A program made the position numbers and the translations under genes. This document shows positions 1-9,073 of a stretch of 64,000 nt of DNA, one piece after another. This DNA is from CBDAPE01 sp965198325 (lineage in GTDB: Bacteria; Pseudomonadota; Alphaproteobacteria; UBA828; JAPUJA01): NCBI GenBank assembly GCA_965198325.1, contig CBDAPE010000014.1, forward strand, positions 248,001 to 312,000, in the 5' to 3' direction. The notes under the pieces were generated by a model. That model was given only the letters and a program-made list of their open reading frames with translations. It ran no database searches and was not told the origin of the DNA. How positions within the stretch are numbered: the first letter of the stretch is position 1; each line of letters begins with the position of its first letter.

Positions 1-1199
1 GTCGATCGCGAAGCCGGGGTCGGTCACGTCGTGTTCGACACCCACCGAAGGAACCGCCAGCGTCGGGCAGAGCAGCAGGCGGTATTTCTGCAGGAGCGGG
101 CCCAGAGTGGCGTACATCCTGCCCTCGAGCTCCATGGAGTCGACCAGGTCGGCCGCCGTCGTGTCCGCGGAGCGGCGCAGGAACTCCCGGGTATAGCTGC
201 ACAGCCGCTCGTCGTCGGGTGATAGGGTGCGCAAACTGTCCGCGCCCATGATCGCGCCGAAATGATCGTAGACCCGTGTAAGCAATTCCCGGGGCCAGCC
301 GAGTTCGACCTCCTCGACGACACAGCCGAGCTCCCGGAACGCGTCCACGGCCGCCAGCGTGTTGGCGCGCACCTCCGGATCCACCGCATAGACCCCGAGA
401 TCGACCGAGTAGGCGATCCGCCAACCGGTGATCTCCTTGAGCGACGCCGGGATGCGCAGTTTGGGCCGGAGCGAGACGATGTCCATCGGATGAGGCCCGG
501 TCATGACGTTTTGCAGCAGAGCGCAATCGGCGACCGAGCGGGCCAGCGGTCCCGAATGACAGTACCAGTCGAGATTGTAGGGCGGCAGATCAGGGTTGCG
601 CCCGAAGGGCGGCTTGTAACCCACCACGCCCGAGGCAGACGCCGGGATGCGGATCGAGCCGCCGATATCGGTCCCGTTGGCGAGCGTTGTCGAACCCGCA
701 GCGAGCGCCGCGCCGGCGCCGCCCGAGGAGCCGCCAGGCGTGAAGGCTGGATTCCACGGGTTGCGCGTGACCCCCCAAAGCTTCGAATAGGCAAAACCCG
801 CACAGGAGAATTCGGGCGTCGCGGTGCGGGCATGAACGATGCCCCCCGCCCGCAGAATCCGCTCGGGCGCAGGATGGGTGTAGGCGTCGACGATGCCCTC
901 GTTCAGCAGCGAGGCGTTGGGTGTGCTCTTGCCCTTGATCGGCGTCTCGTCCTTGATCGCGACGGGAGGCCCTCGAGCTTGCGCAGCCGGCCATCGATCT
1001 TCTTGTATTTGGCTTCCGCCCGCATCGCGGCGTCTCGGGCCTCGTCGAAATAGGTCATCGGAAACGCGTTGATCGTGGGCTCGACAGCCTCCGCGCGTGC
1101 GATCACCGCATCCATCAGTTCGACCGGCGAAAGGCTGCGCGCCTTGAACCGCGCGAGCGCTTCGGTGGCGGAGAGATAGCAAAGTTCGGACTCGGTCAT
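1..1199 (-). pseudogene. Amidase-signature family amidase, C-terminus cut by window edge, frameshifted
   Basis: The protein reads from an ATG at 1199 (MTESELCYLSATEA) through an amidase-signature domain and off the left edge. The Ser-Ser-Lys triad is visible: Lys in VAIKD, Ser in TPGGSSGGAG and Ser in NGTDIGGSIR. Members hydrolyse small amides; the substrate here cannot be told. The frame breaks at about 966: after LEGLP the conserved VAIKDETP continues only in the next frame, as if one G were missing from CCGGTCGCG. Downstream the frame stays open to position 1 with good conservation, so a sequencing indel is as likely as a true pseudogene. It lies 31 bp downstream of the TauE gene on the same strand. 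Confidence 0.85.
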
Positions 1200-1230
1200 G
1201 GCGGGGTCTTGCCGATCGTGTGAGGCGCGC

Positions 1231-1995
1231 CTAGAAGCCGATCCAGCCCTGGCCCGAGGCACCGTCGTAGAGCAGCTTGATTCCGGCCAGGAAGAGCAGG
1301 ATGTAGAGTACAAGATAGAACGGGTCCTTGGGAATACGCCGCTGGGCGCGTACGCCGAGCCAGATGCCGACGGGGGCCAGGGGGGCGAGGACGAGCGCGG
1401 TCAGCAGGTTCTCCGCGGTGAACTGGCCGAGCAGGCTGTAGGGGATCAGCTTGACGTAGTTGACGACGAAGAAGAACACCACCGTCGTGCCGACGAAGAT
1501 GTCTTTGTCGAGCCGCTGGGGCAGCAGATAAAACTGCACCGGCGGGCCGCCCGCATGGGCGACCATGCTGGTAAAGCCCGAGGCCGCGCCCGACAGGCCG
1601 CCGGTCAGAGCATGAGGCGCGGTGGTCTTCGCGGCGAGAGCGGGGGTGAGCAGGCGGTAGAGCGGAAACCCGATGGCTAGCCCGCCGATCAGCAGGCGGA
1701 TCAGGCTTTCGTCGAGATAGCGGAAGGTGAGCGCGCCCACGAGAATGCCGAGCATGGCGCCGGGCAACATGATCTTGAGGTTTTGCCAGTGACGCTGGCC
1801 CCGGTAGGCGTAGAGCCCGGCGATGTCCATCACGCACAGCAGCGGCAGGAGGATGGCCGCGCCCTTGATCGGCGAGATCACCAGGGCGAGCAGTGGGGTG
1901 ACCATGATGCCGCCCCCGAAGCCGCCCTTCGAGATGCCCATCAGCAGGACCGCGGGCACGGCAACGACGTAGAACAGCGGGTCGACGAGGGGCAT
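1231..1995 (-). CDS. TauE/SafE family membrane transporter (sulfite/organosulfonate exporter-like)
   Basis: A 254-residue protein made almost wholly of hydrophobic segments, the usual length for the TauE/SafE (DUF81) family. The N-terminal GISKGGFGGGIMVTPLLAL stretch is the family's first conserved glycine-rich helix, and the second half repeats the pattern (GGLSGAASGFTSMVAHAGGP), as expected for the two-fold family repeat. Members move sulfite, sulfoacetate or other small anions across the inner membrane; the substrate is not evident here. It is co-oriented with the MBL-fold gene upstream (48 bp gap) and the amidase downstream (31 bp gap), suggesting one transcript. Confidence 0.88.
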   Translation of the reverse strand: MPLVDPLFYVVAVPAVLLMGISKGGFGGGIMVTPLLALVISPIKGAAILLPLLCVMDIAGLYAYRGQRHWQNLKIMLPGAMLGILVGALTFRYLDESLIRLLIGGLAIGFPLYRLLTPALAAKTTAPHALTGGLSGAASGFTSMVAHAGGPPVQFYLLPQRLDKDIFVGTTVVFFFVVNYVKLIPYSLLGQFTAENLLTALVLAPLAPVGIWLGVRAQRRIPKDPFYLVLYILLFLAGIKLLYDGASGQGWIGF

Positions 1996-2043
1996 GACGG
2001 GAAAGCCGGAGCGGCCGAAATGTGACGATCGCGCTTGCGCGGC

Positions 2044-2817
2044 CTAGGCGGCGCGTTTCGCGAGATAGGCGTCGCACAGCTCGATCATGCGGGCGCGCCC
2101 GAAGCTGGGTTCATGGCCGGCATGAACCACACTGACCGGCAGGTCGCGTAGAGTGCGGATGGTCTCGATATAGATCGCGATGTCGGAATCCTCCAGCTCG
2201 TCGAGCAGCGGGCCGTCGTAAAGCGCATCGCCCGAGAACAGGGTTCCCGTCGCCGCTTCCCACAGCCCCATGCTGCCCGGCGAATGACCCGGCAGGTCGA
2301 CGATCTCGAAGGCGCGATCGCCGATCTCGATCGCGTCGCCCGCCTCGACCGTGCGGGTCGGGGCGGCGCCCTCGATGCCATAGGCGTCGACGTCGTAGCC
2401 CGCGCGGGGCAGCGCGGTGATCAGCAACGCGGGCAAGTCGTAACCCGCGTCGGTCATTTTACTCACGAAGTCCTCGCCGAACGCGGCGGTGCGCAGCTCG
2501 GCGAATTTTTCGCCGCCGGCCATCAGGGCGGCTTCGCGGCGGTGGATGATCCGCTCGTCGAATTCACTCATGCTGCCCGTGTGATCGTAATGATAGTGGG
2601 TCGCAACCGCGCACACGCGCTTGTCCAGAATGTCGTTGGCGAATTCGGCGAGGCTGCAAATGCCCAGGCCGGTGTCGATCAACAAGTCGCGGTCCCGGCC
2701 CCGCACATGCCAGATGTTGCACCGGATGAAGGGGTCCACATGTGGTTCGTAGATCAGCGTGATCGCGTCGTCGATCCGCCTTGTCTCGAACCAGTGATCG
2801 GCGATCTGAAGAGCCAT
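2044..2817 (-). CDS. MBL-fold metallo-hydrolase
   Basis: A metallo-beta-lactamase-fold hydrolase of 257 residues. The metal-binding motif is intact as THYHYDHTG (HxHxDH), with the later ligand regions DLPGHSPGS (His), LFSGDALY (Asp) and VVHAGHEPSFG (His). The fold hydrolyses thioesters, lactones or phosphoesters; the substrate cannot be assigned. The start at 2817 (MALQIADHWF) is preferred because a GGGAA Shine-Dalgarno-like run lies a few bases upstream and the domain begins there. An upstream in-frame extension to 2961 looks like non-coding sequence. First gene of a likely three-gene minus-strand unit with TauE and the amidase. Confidence 0.88.
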   Translation of the reverse strand: MALQIADHWFETRRIDDAITLIYEPHVDPFIRCNIWHVRGRDRDLLIDTGLGICSLAEFANDILDKRVCAVATHYHYDHTGSMSEFDERIIHRREAALMAGGEKFAELRTAAFGEDFVSKMTDAGYDLPALLITALPRAGYDVDAYGIEGAAPTRTVEAGDAIEIGDRAFEIVDLPGHSPGSMGLWEAATGTLFSGDALYDGPLLDELEDSDIAIYIETIRTLRDLPVSVVHAGHEPSFGRARMIELCDAYLAKRAA

Positions 2818-3019
2818 GACAACGTTCCCGGCTTTAGCGGCCTCTGGGTCGACCGGATGTCCTGACGATTCTAACATGGAAACGCTCCACCGGGGGAGGC
2901 TCGGGGCGCCGACGTCGAAACCCGTGGCATGGGTCGAAGGCGCAGCACACAGTCCGATCACGCACAGTTGAAGGCATTTGTGATGAAATTGCCGGATCGT
3001 TTGGGTATATCGAGTGTCA

Positions 3020-3032
3020 CACGCGCCGCGTG
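3020..3032. promoter_or_regulatory. Perfect inverted repeat upstream of the bufferin operon
   Basis: CACGCG-C-CGCGTG, a 6-bp inverted repeat with a one-base spacer, 44 bp before the precursor gene start. It is followed by an A/T-rich stretch (ATATTATTTAGA) that could hold a -10 element. Its position suggests an operator or part of the operon promoter; no regulator can be named from sequence. Confidence 0.35.
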
Positions 3033-3075
3033 AATATTATTTAGACCCCAATGATTTTGAAAAGGAGAACCCATT

Positions 3076-3342
3076 ATGACCCGTCGCAAATTAGTTGCCG
3101 CAACCGCCCTCGCCGCTTTCGTGGCCGCGAGCACCGGCGCCGTCCTCTCGAGCTCGGCCCAGGCAGCCGATGTCGAATTCGAGAAATGCTACGGCGTGGC
3201 CGCAGCGGGCCAAAACGATTGCCAGACCGCGACGACCTCGTGCGCGGGCACGTCGAAAGTCGATAATCAGCCTGACGCCTGGATCTTCATTCCCGAAGGC
3301 ACCTGCGGCAAGATCGCTGGAGGCAGCACCACGTCCGGCTAA
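3076..3342 (+). CDS. bufA1: Bufferin-type metallophore precursor (DUF2282, BufA1-like)
   Basis: An 88-residue precursor with a Sec signal peptide: Lys/Arg N-terminus, hydrophobic core and a cleavage-like SSAQA at residues 26-30. The mature part begins near DVEFEKCYG and carries four cysteines at 38, 49, 56 and 77 in contexts typical of DUF2282 (EKCYG, NDC, SCAG, GTCGK). Known family behaviour: cysteines are oxidatively modified by the partner DUF692 enzyme, and the exported peptide binds copper or related metals in the periplasm. AAGGAG lies 8 bases before the ATG. First gene of a four-gene operon; 40 bp to the next gene. Confidence 0.92.
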   Translation: MTRRKLVAATALAAFVAASTGAVLSSSAQAADVEFEKCYGVAAAGQNDCQTATTSCAGTSKVDNQPDAWIFIPEGTCGKIAGGSTTSG

Positions 3343-3382
3343 GGTCGCGCCGGCGTCCCTCACCATCTACCCGGAAAACGCG

Positions 3383-4276
3383 ATGGCACCCCCCCTCCAT
3401 CCGATTTCCGCGCAGCCGATCCCGGCCGATAAGGCCGGGGTCGGTCTGCGTGCGCCCCATCATCGGCCGATGGCCGAGCAAAGGCCCGCGGTGGGCTGGC
3501 TGGAAGCCCATAGCGAAAACTATCTCGCGGGCGGGCGTTCGGTCGCCGTCCTCGAGCAGCTTCGCCCCGACTACCCCTTGAGTCTCCATGGCGTCGGCCT
3601 CTCGCTGGGCGGTGCCGAGCGGCCCGAGTCCCGTCATCTCGCACGGATTGCCGCGCTGATCGCCGCGATCGAGCCGGCGCTCGTGTCCGAGCATGTTTCC
3701 TGGTGCGCGGCGGGCGGCGTTTTTCTGAACGACCTGCTGCCCCTGCCCTGGACAGAAGAGGCGTTGGCGCTGCTGGCGTGCAATATCGATATCGTACAAA
3801 CCGCGCTGGGCCGGACCATCCTGGTCGAGAACCCGTCGAGCTACCTGACATTCGCCCAAGCCCAGATCCCGGAATGGGAGTTTCTCGTGGCGCTTGCGGA
3901 GCGATCCGGCTGCGGCATCCTGCTCGATGTCAACAATATCTATGTCAGCGCGCAGAATCTAGGTTTCGATCCGCGCGCCTATCTGGCGGCGATTCCGGCG
4001 GCGCTGGTCGGCGAGATTCATCTGGCCGGCCATCACATCAACGAGCTGGATGACGGAGCAAAGATCTATATCGACGATCACGGGTCGGCCGTCGCGGACC
4101 CGGTCTGGTCGCTGTTCGCCGAAGCGGCCGCGAAATTTCCGGACACCCCGGTCTTGATCGAGTGGGACACCCGGATCCCGTCCCTCGACGTGCTGGTCGC
4201 GGAGGCGGCCAAGGCCGATGCCCATGCCTGGGCGGCGCGGCGGGGGCAGGAGGTGCGTCATGCCGGCGTTGCCTGA
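3383..4276 (+). CDS. bufB: DUF692 MNIO-family peptide-modifying iron enzyme (BufB-like)
   Basis: A 297-residue DUF692 protein, the TIM-barrel multinuclear non-heme iron oxidase family. Likely metal ligands and active-site motifs appear in order: WLEAHSENYLAGG, SLHGVGLSLGG, VSEHVSWCAAGG, LVENPSSYL, LLDVNNIYVSAQN, GEIHLAGHHINE, DDHGSAV and LIEWDTRIPS. In bufferin operons this enzyme converts precursor cysteines to modified (thiooxazole-type) residues before export. The start at 3383 is preferred over in-frame upstream codons, which lie inside the precursor gene and translate to Arg/Pro-rich noise. Its stop overlaps the next gene by 17 bp, implying translational coupling. Confidence 0.93.
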   Translation: MAPPLHPISAQPIPADKAGVGLRAPHHRPMAEQRPAVGWLEAHSENYLAGGRSVAVLEQLRPDYPLSLHGVGLSLGGAERPESRHLARIAALIAAIEPALVSEHVSWCAAGGVFLNDLLPLPWTEEALALLACNIDIVQTALGRTILVENPSSYLTFAQAQIPEWEFLVALAERSGCGILLDVNNIYVSAQNLGFDPRAYLAAIPAALVGEIHLAGHHINELDDGAKIYIDDHGSAVADPVWSLFAEAAAKFPDTPVLIEWDTRIPSLDVLVAEAAKADAHAWAARRGQEVRHAGVA

Positions 4277-5063
4277 ACTCCAGCAGGCGATCGGCGCTGC
4301 AATTCAGGCCGGGCCTGGCGCACGCCTGCCCGAAGGTCTGGCGGCGGCGCTCGGCGATCCCCGCCGGCTGGAGATCCACCGCAACCATTTCTACACGACG
4401 TTGGCCGATGCGCTCGAAACGACGTTTCCCGTCGTTCGCCGGCTGGTGGGGGAGACATTCTTCCGCCAGGCGGCAAAAGCCCATGTCCGTGCCGATCCGC
4501 CGGCCCGGCCCTGCCTGTTCGAATACGGCTCGGCGTTTCCCGCCTTTCTCGCGGCCTACGAGCCCTGCCGGACGCTGGTCTACCTGGCCGATGTCGCGCG
4601 CCTCGAATGGGCCGTCAATGCGGTCTACCACGCCCCCGACGCCCTGGCCTTCGAAACCGCGGCGCTGGCTGCCTTCGAGGCCGAAGCGCTCGATGACCTG
4701 AGGCTCGCGCTTCGTCCCTTCTACCGCGTCGTCGTCTCGCCCTACCCGATCGACCGCATCTGGCATGCCCACCGGGGCGAGGCGGCTGTAACGGAGACAA
4801 TTGACCTGGCGGCGGGTGCGGCCCGTCTGCTGGTCCGCCGCGCCGATGACGACGTCGAATTCGCCGCTTTGGGCGAGGGCGACACCGCCCTGCTCGCAGC
4901 GCTCGATCGTGGCCTGGACCTGGGCTGCGCGTTCGAGACCGCCGTCGAGGCCGAACCCGATTATGAGCCGGGGGCGGGCTTTATGCGGTTCCTGGCTCTC
5001 GGTGCGTTCGCGCGCCCCAATTTCGATCCCATCTCGTCTGCTCCGGAGGAGACACCGACATGA
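4260..5063 (+). CDS. bufC: DUF2063 partner protein (BufC/HvfC-like)
   Basis: A 267-residue protein with the DUF2063 N-terminal domain (PELQQAIGAAI, then a region around RLEIHRNHFYTTLADALETT). In MNIO systems this protein partners the DUF692 enzyme and helps recruit the precursor peptide. The C-terminal half (about residues 150-267) resembles the family's second domain, which is less conserved. The start at 4260 overlaps the DUF692 gene, and its TGA shares ATGA with the DoxX start, so translation is probably coupled through the operon. Confidence 0.88.
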   Translation: MPALPELQQAIGAAIQAGPGARLPEGLAAALGDPRRLEIHRNHFYTTLADALETTFPVVRRLVGETFFRQAAKAHVRADPPARPCLFEYGSAFPAFLAAYEPCRTLVYLADVARLEWAVNAVYHAPDALAFETAALAAFEAEALDDLRLALRPFYRVVVSPYPIDRIWHAHRGEAAVTETIDLAAGAARLLVRRADDDVEFAALGEGDTALLAALDRGLDLGCAFETAVEAEPDYEPGAGFMRFLALGAFARPNFDPISSAPEETPT

Positions 5064-5539
5064 ACCAAGGCGCACCGGGCCTGCCCGTGATTTCGGGCCT
5101 CGCCTCCCTCTATCGCTCGATCGTCTCGCTCCTCGAGGCGTTTCCCCTGTCGATCGCCCAGCTTCTGATACGGGTCGGGATCGCCAGCGTCTTCTTCAAA
5201 TCCGGGTTGGTGAAGATCAAGAGTTGGGATTCGACCGTCATGCTCTTCAAATTCGAATACGACGTGCCGATCCTGGGCCCGGAAACCGCGGCCTATATCG
5301 GGACCATCTTCGAGCTCGGTATGCCGATCCTGATCGGCATCGGACTGTTCACCCGCCTCGCCGCCCTGCCGCTGATCGGCATGACACTCATCATCGAGAT
5401 CTTCGTCTATCCGCTGAACTGGTCAGAGCACCTGATCTGGTTCGCAATGCTGTTGTTCCTGCTAATCCGCGGGTCCGGCGTGATCTCGATCGATGCCCTG
5501 CTAGGACCCTCGGTCTCCCGCTGGCTCGGTCTGCGCTAG
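5060..5539 (+). CDS. DoxX family membrane protein of the bufferin operon
   Basis: A 159-residue membrane protein with four predicted helices, including LLIRVGIASVFFKSGLVKI, FELGMPILIGIGLFTRLAAL and LIWFAMLLFLLIRG. This matches the DoxX family length and layout. DoxX proteins are regular last genes in DUF2282/DUF692/DUF2063 operons (for example the gig operon type), where they may handle membrane redox or stress functions; the reaction is not established. The start overlaps the bufC stop by four bases (ATGA). A gap of about 130 bp with no visible terminator follows before the APC permease. Confidence 0.88.
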   Translation: MNQGAPGLPVISGLASLYRSIVSLLEAFPLSIAQLLIRVGIASVFFKSGLVKIKSWDSTVMLFKFEYDVPILGPETAAYIGTIFELGMPILIGIGLFTRLAALPLIGMTLIIEIFVYPLNWSEHLIWFAMLLFLLIRGSGVISIDALLGPSVSRWLGLR

Positions 5540-5669
5540 CGATTCCCCGCACGAGCCGTCGTTCCGGGGGCGCTGGTCGCGCTCCCGGCGCTGGGTATGG
5601 GCCCGGGTTGTGCGATATCCTGCTTGGCACCCTACCGCGTGGCTGGGCTAGAGTTCGGGCTGCTTCGTG

Positions 5670-6877
5670 ATGACCCAGCCAGAGACTCTGAAACGCAGCC
5701 TGTCGTTGCCGTTGATCACGCTCTATGGGCTCGGCACGACGCTCGGCGCCGGGATCTATGTGCTGACAGCGCCGGTCTCTTTGCTCCGGTCTCCTTCCTG
5801 ATCGCGGCCCTTCTGGTCGCCCCGACGGCATTCTCCTTCGCTGAGCTGGTCTCGCGCTATCCGAAAAGCGCCGGCGAGGCGGTCTACGTCTTCGAGGGGT
5901 TCCATCTGCGCTATCTTTCGATGCTCGTGGGGCTGCTGGTCGTGTTCGCAGCCCTGGTCTCCAGCGCGGCGTTGGCGAGCGGCTTCGTCGGCTATTTTCA
6001 CCAGTTCGTCGATCTGCCCCACTGGGCGGCGGTGCTCGGTCTGGTTGTCGTCCTCGGCCTCATCGCGGCGTGGGGCATCACCCAGTCCGTCGCCCTCGCC
6101 ACGGTGATAACGCTTGCCGAAATCGCCGGTCTCTTCCTGGTCATCTGGGTCGCACGGGACGCCTACGCCGATTTGCCGATTCGCCTGGGCGAGTTGGTGC
6201 CGCCCGCAGACGGCGTCGCCTGGCTCGGCATTCTGACCGGCTCGGTGCTGGCCTTCTATGCCTTCATCGGGTTCGAGGACATGGTCAATGTCGCCGAGGA
6301 GGTCAAGGACGCGCCCCGCACCATGCCCCGGGCCATCGTGATGACCCTGGCGGTCACCACGCTGCTCTATTTCGCCGTCGCCCTGGTCGCCGTTCTGGCA
6401 CTTCCCCTGGATGACCTGGCCGCCGCCGAGGCGCCCATGGCCGCGCTCTACGGCCACGCGACAGGTGGCTCGACCACGCTCATCAGCCTGATCGGGATCG
6501 TCTCGGTGCTCAACGGCGCGCTGATCCAGGTTATCCTCGCCGCCCGCGTGCTCTACGGCCTGGGGTCGGCGCGCTGGATGCCGCGCGCGCTGGCTCGCGT
6601 CAATCCGCGAACCCGGACACCGCTGGTCGCAACGGCGCTGGTCACCGGCGCCGTGCTGCTGTTCGCGCTGTTGCTCTCGCTGGTCGCGCTTGCCCAGGCG
6701 ACGACCCTGATTACGCTTGTCATCTTTGCGCTGGTCAATCTCGCGCTCCTGCGGATCAAGCGTCGCGATCCGAAGCTGGCGGGTGTCCGCATCGTCCCGG
6801 GCTGGATTCCGGCAGCCGGCTTTCTCGTCAGCCTGGGGTTTATCGGCTTTCAGGTGGCCCGCTTCGCCGGGCTCTAG
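5670..6877 (+). pseudogene. APC-superfamily amino acid permease with out-of-frame deletion near the N-terminus
   Basis: The N-terminus begins at ATG 5670 (MTQPETLKRSLSLPLITLYG) and runs through the family motif GAGIYVLT. The frame then ends at 5801, while AGLFAPVSFLIAALLVAPTAF continues one frame over from 5771 to the stop at 6877. The family usually has about ten residues between GAGIYVL and the APVSF helix; here only five codons plus two leftover bases remain, so roughly 16 bases seem to be missing. The rest holds about ten membrane helices, FIGFEDMVNVAEEVKDAPRT and typical APC loops. Either an inactivating deletion or an assembly fault. Confidence 0.82.
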
Positions 6878-6894
6878 CTGTTCGGACAAGAAAA

Positions 6895-6920
6895 AGGCCC
6901 GATCCGTCCGGACCGGGCCT
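6895..6920 (-). terminator. Rho-independent terminator after tRNA-Ala
   Basis: AGGCCCG and CGGGCCT pair as a 7-bp stem around a 12-base loop. On the minus strand the stem is followed by TTTTTCTT, placing it directly after the tRNA-Ala gene. On the plus strand the trailing sequence (CCCTTTGTCT) is a weaker T tract, so it may also slow transcription leaving the APC permease. Confidence 0.75.
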
Positions 6921-6929
6921 CCCTTTGTC

Positions 6930-7005
<76 letters not shown>

Positions 7006-7123
7006 GGAAACGCGCGAACCGCGCAGACCTCGCCTGGCGGCCCGTACTACCTGAAACCTAGGGTCGCACCCCGGCCGGCACAAGGGGAATTCGCCCGCGC
7101 CACGGACCGGAGGCGAGGCTCGA

Positions 7124-7543
7124 TCAACTCTCGGTCTTGTCCTTGTCCTCCTCCATGCCTTCGATCACCTCGGCCATGTCGTCCTCGTCTTCGCCGAGTT
7201 CCGAGGGGTCCTCGATGACGCTGTTGTCCTTGTCGTTTTCGGTCTTCGCCGGCTCGACCTTCAGCGTCTTGCCGTCGGGGCTCTTAAGCGCCGCGGCACT
7301 CTCGATCTCATCCTTGTCCGACGGATCAGCGGGCGGATCAACCGCGGCCGCGGGCGCTGCTGCTGCGGGGACTACGGTTTTGGGTGCAGATGGCGCAGCC
7401 CGCGCGCGACGCGGTTTTGGCGGTGGCGGCGGCTCGAACAGAGTCTCGCATTTGGGACAGACGATGGGATCTCGCTTGAGATCGTAGAATCGGGCCGCGC
7501 AATTTTGGCAGGTCCGCTTGGTACCCCACTCCGGTTTGGCCAA
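7124..7543 (-). CDS. TIGR02300-family zinc-ribbon acidic protein
   Basis: A 139-residue protein opening with a zinc-ribbon-like pair of CxxC knuckles (TCQNC and VCPKC) around the conserved FYDLKRDPI segment, the hallmark of TIGR02300 proteins of alphaproteobacteria. A Pro/Ala-rich linker (residues about 45-75) leads to a very acidic tail rich in Asp, Glu and Lys. Function is unknown. A TTG start at 7543 is chosen because GGAGG sits nine bases upstream and homology begins at AKPEWGTKR; longer upstream frames would run into the aroA promoter. It is divergent from aroA across about 160 bp. Confidence 0.85.
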   Translation of the reverse strand: MAKPEWGTKRTCQNCAARFYDLKRDPIVCPKCETLFEPPPPPKPRRARAAPSAPKTVVPAAAAPAAAVDPPADPSDKDEIESAAALKSPDGKTLKVEPAKTENDKDNSVIEDPSELGEDEDDMAEVIEGMEEDKDKTES

Positions 7544-7702
7544 CCTTTGAAACCTCCGCCTGGTGAGTGCCCGTTCGAAAAAAATGTGATCGCCCAATTG
7601 CCATGAACCCAACTCCCTGTCAAAACCAAAATCAACCGGCGGCACCAGAATCCTGAGTTCGCCGCCGGGCGCGTGAAAAGGACACGAAACCATGATCGCG
7701 AG

Positions 7703-9073
7703 ATGCACGCCTTTGGCCGAGCCGGCGAGGGCGCGGTGAGCGCGCTCCTCTCTCGCCCCGTCGGCCGCTTTGGTGGGCGAACGGATATGCCGGGCGACAA
7801 GTCGATTTCCCACCGCGCCGCCATCCTGGGCGCGCTCTGCGTCGGCACCACCGAAATCACCGGCCTGCTAGAGGGTGAAGACGTGCTCTGCACACTCGGT
7901 GCGATCGAGGCGCTGGGCGCCCGCGTGACGCGCGAGGCACCCGCGGGCGCGGCGCCGCTCTGGCGGGTGTCTGGGGTTGGCATTGGCGGACTCGGCGAGC
8001 CCGCAGGCGTGCTCGACATGGGCAATTCGGGTACCGGCGTACGGCTTCTGATGGGCGCGGTGGCCGGCCAGCCGATCACCACGTTTTTTATGGGCGATGC
8101 GTCGTTGAGCGGCCGTCCGATGGCCCGCGTCGCCGAGCCGCTGACCGCGATGGGCGCGCGGATCGTGGCCCGCTCCGGCACCCGTCTGCCGCTCTGCGTT
8201 GTCGGCGCGAATTCACCCATGCCGATAACCCATCGCTCGAGCGTCGCCTCGGCTCAGGTCAAGTCGGCGGTTCTGCTCGCCGGGCTGAACGCACCGGGCG
8301 AGACCCGCCTGATCGAACCGAGCCAAAGCCGCGATCATACCGAACTCATGCTGCGAAGCCTGGGCACGGCCATCCGGACGGAAACGTTGGATAACGGGAC
8401 ACATCAGGTAACGGTGAGCGGCCAGCCCGAGCTGGCCGCGCAGCGGGTCGCAGTGCCCGGTGATATCAGCTCGGCGGCCTTTCCATTAGCAGCGGCCCTG
8501 TTGGTGCCCGACGCCGAGATCGGACTTACGGGGGTCGGCGTCAATCCCCTGCGCAGCGGTCTGCTCGAAACTCTGGAGGCGATGGGTGCCGAGATCGTGC
8601 TGGTCAACCGGCGCGAAGAGGCGGGTGAACCTGTCGCCGATATCGAAGCCCGCGCCGGGCCGCTGACGGGTGTCGTCGTACCGGCGGAACAGGCTCCCCG
8701 GATGATCGACGAATACCCGGTTTTGGCGGTTCTGGCGGCGTGTGCGCAGGGTCGCACCGAGCTGCACGGCCTGGCGGAGCTGCGGGTCAAGGAAAGCGAC
8801 CGTCTGGCGGCGATCGCGCGCGGTCTGGAGGCTTGCGGGGTCGCCGTCGAGGAGCACGAGGATGCTCTGGCGATCGAGGGAGCAGGTGGCCCGCCGGCGG
8901 GCGGTGCCACCGTGGCCGTCCACCAGGACCACCGGATCGCGATGGCGTTCCTTACCCTGGGTCTGGCGGCGCGCGAGCCGGTACGGGTCGACGATGGGAC
9001 GATGATTGCCGCCAGCTTTCCCGACTTCATCGAGCGGATGAACGGTCTGGGAGCCGACATTGCCGCCGACTGA
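7703..9073 (+). CDS. aroA: 3-phosphoshikimate 1-carboxyvinyltransferase (EPSP synthase)
   Basis: Joins shikimate-3-phosphate and phosphoenolpyruvate in the shikimate pathway. Both substrate-binding signatures are visible: MPGDKSISHRAA near the N-terminus and LRVKESDRLAAIARGL late in the protein, plus MGNSGTGVRLLMG, DHTELMLRSLG and HQDHRIAMAF. The PEP-site loop carries Gly (GNSGTG). The start is uncertain: GTG 7673, ATG 7703 and GTG 7736 are all in frame. The last gives the usual N-terminal length, the middle one is the only ATG, and none has a strong Shine-Dalgarno. Its end overlaps cmk by 14 bp. Confidence 0.95.
   Translation: MHAFGRAGEGAVSALLSRPVGRFGGRTDMPGDKSISHRAAILGALCVGTTEITGLLEGEDVLCTLGAIEALGARVTREAPAGAAPLWRVSGVGIGGLGEPAGVLDMGNSGTGVRLLMGAVAGQPITTFFMGDASLSGRPMARVAEPLTAMGARIVARSGTRLPLCVVGANSPMPITHRSSVASAQVKSAVLLAGLNAPGETRLIEPSQSRDHTELMLRSLGTAIRTETLDNGTHQVTVSGQPELAAQRVAVPGDISSAAFPLAAALLVPDAEIGLTGVGVNPLRSGLLETLEAMGAEIVLVNRREEAGEPVADIEARAGPLTGVVVPAEQAPRMIDEYPVLAVLAACAQGRTELHGLAELRVKESDRLAAIARGLEACGVAVEEHEDALAIEGAGGPPAGGATVAVHQDHRIAMAFLTLGLAAREPVRVDDGTMIAASFPDFIERMNGLGADIAAD

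Noticed and set aside
4038..5075. 345-codon minus-strand frame opposite bufB and bufC
   Set aside because: The plus-strand genes have family motifs and coupled starts; the antisense frame has none.
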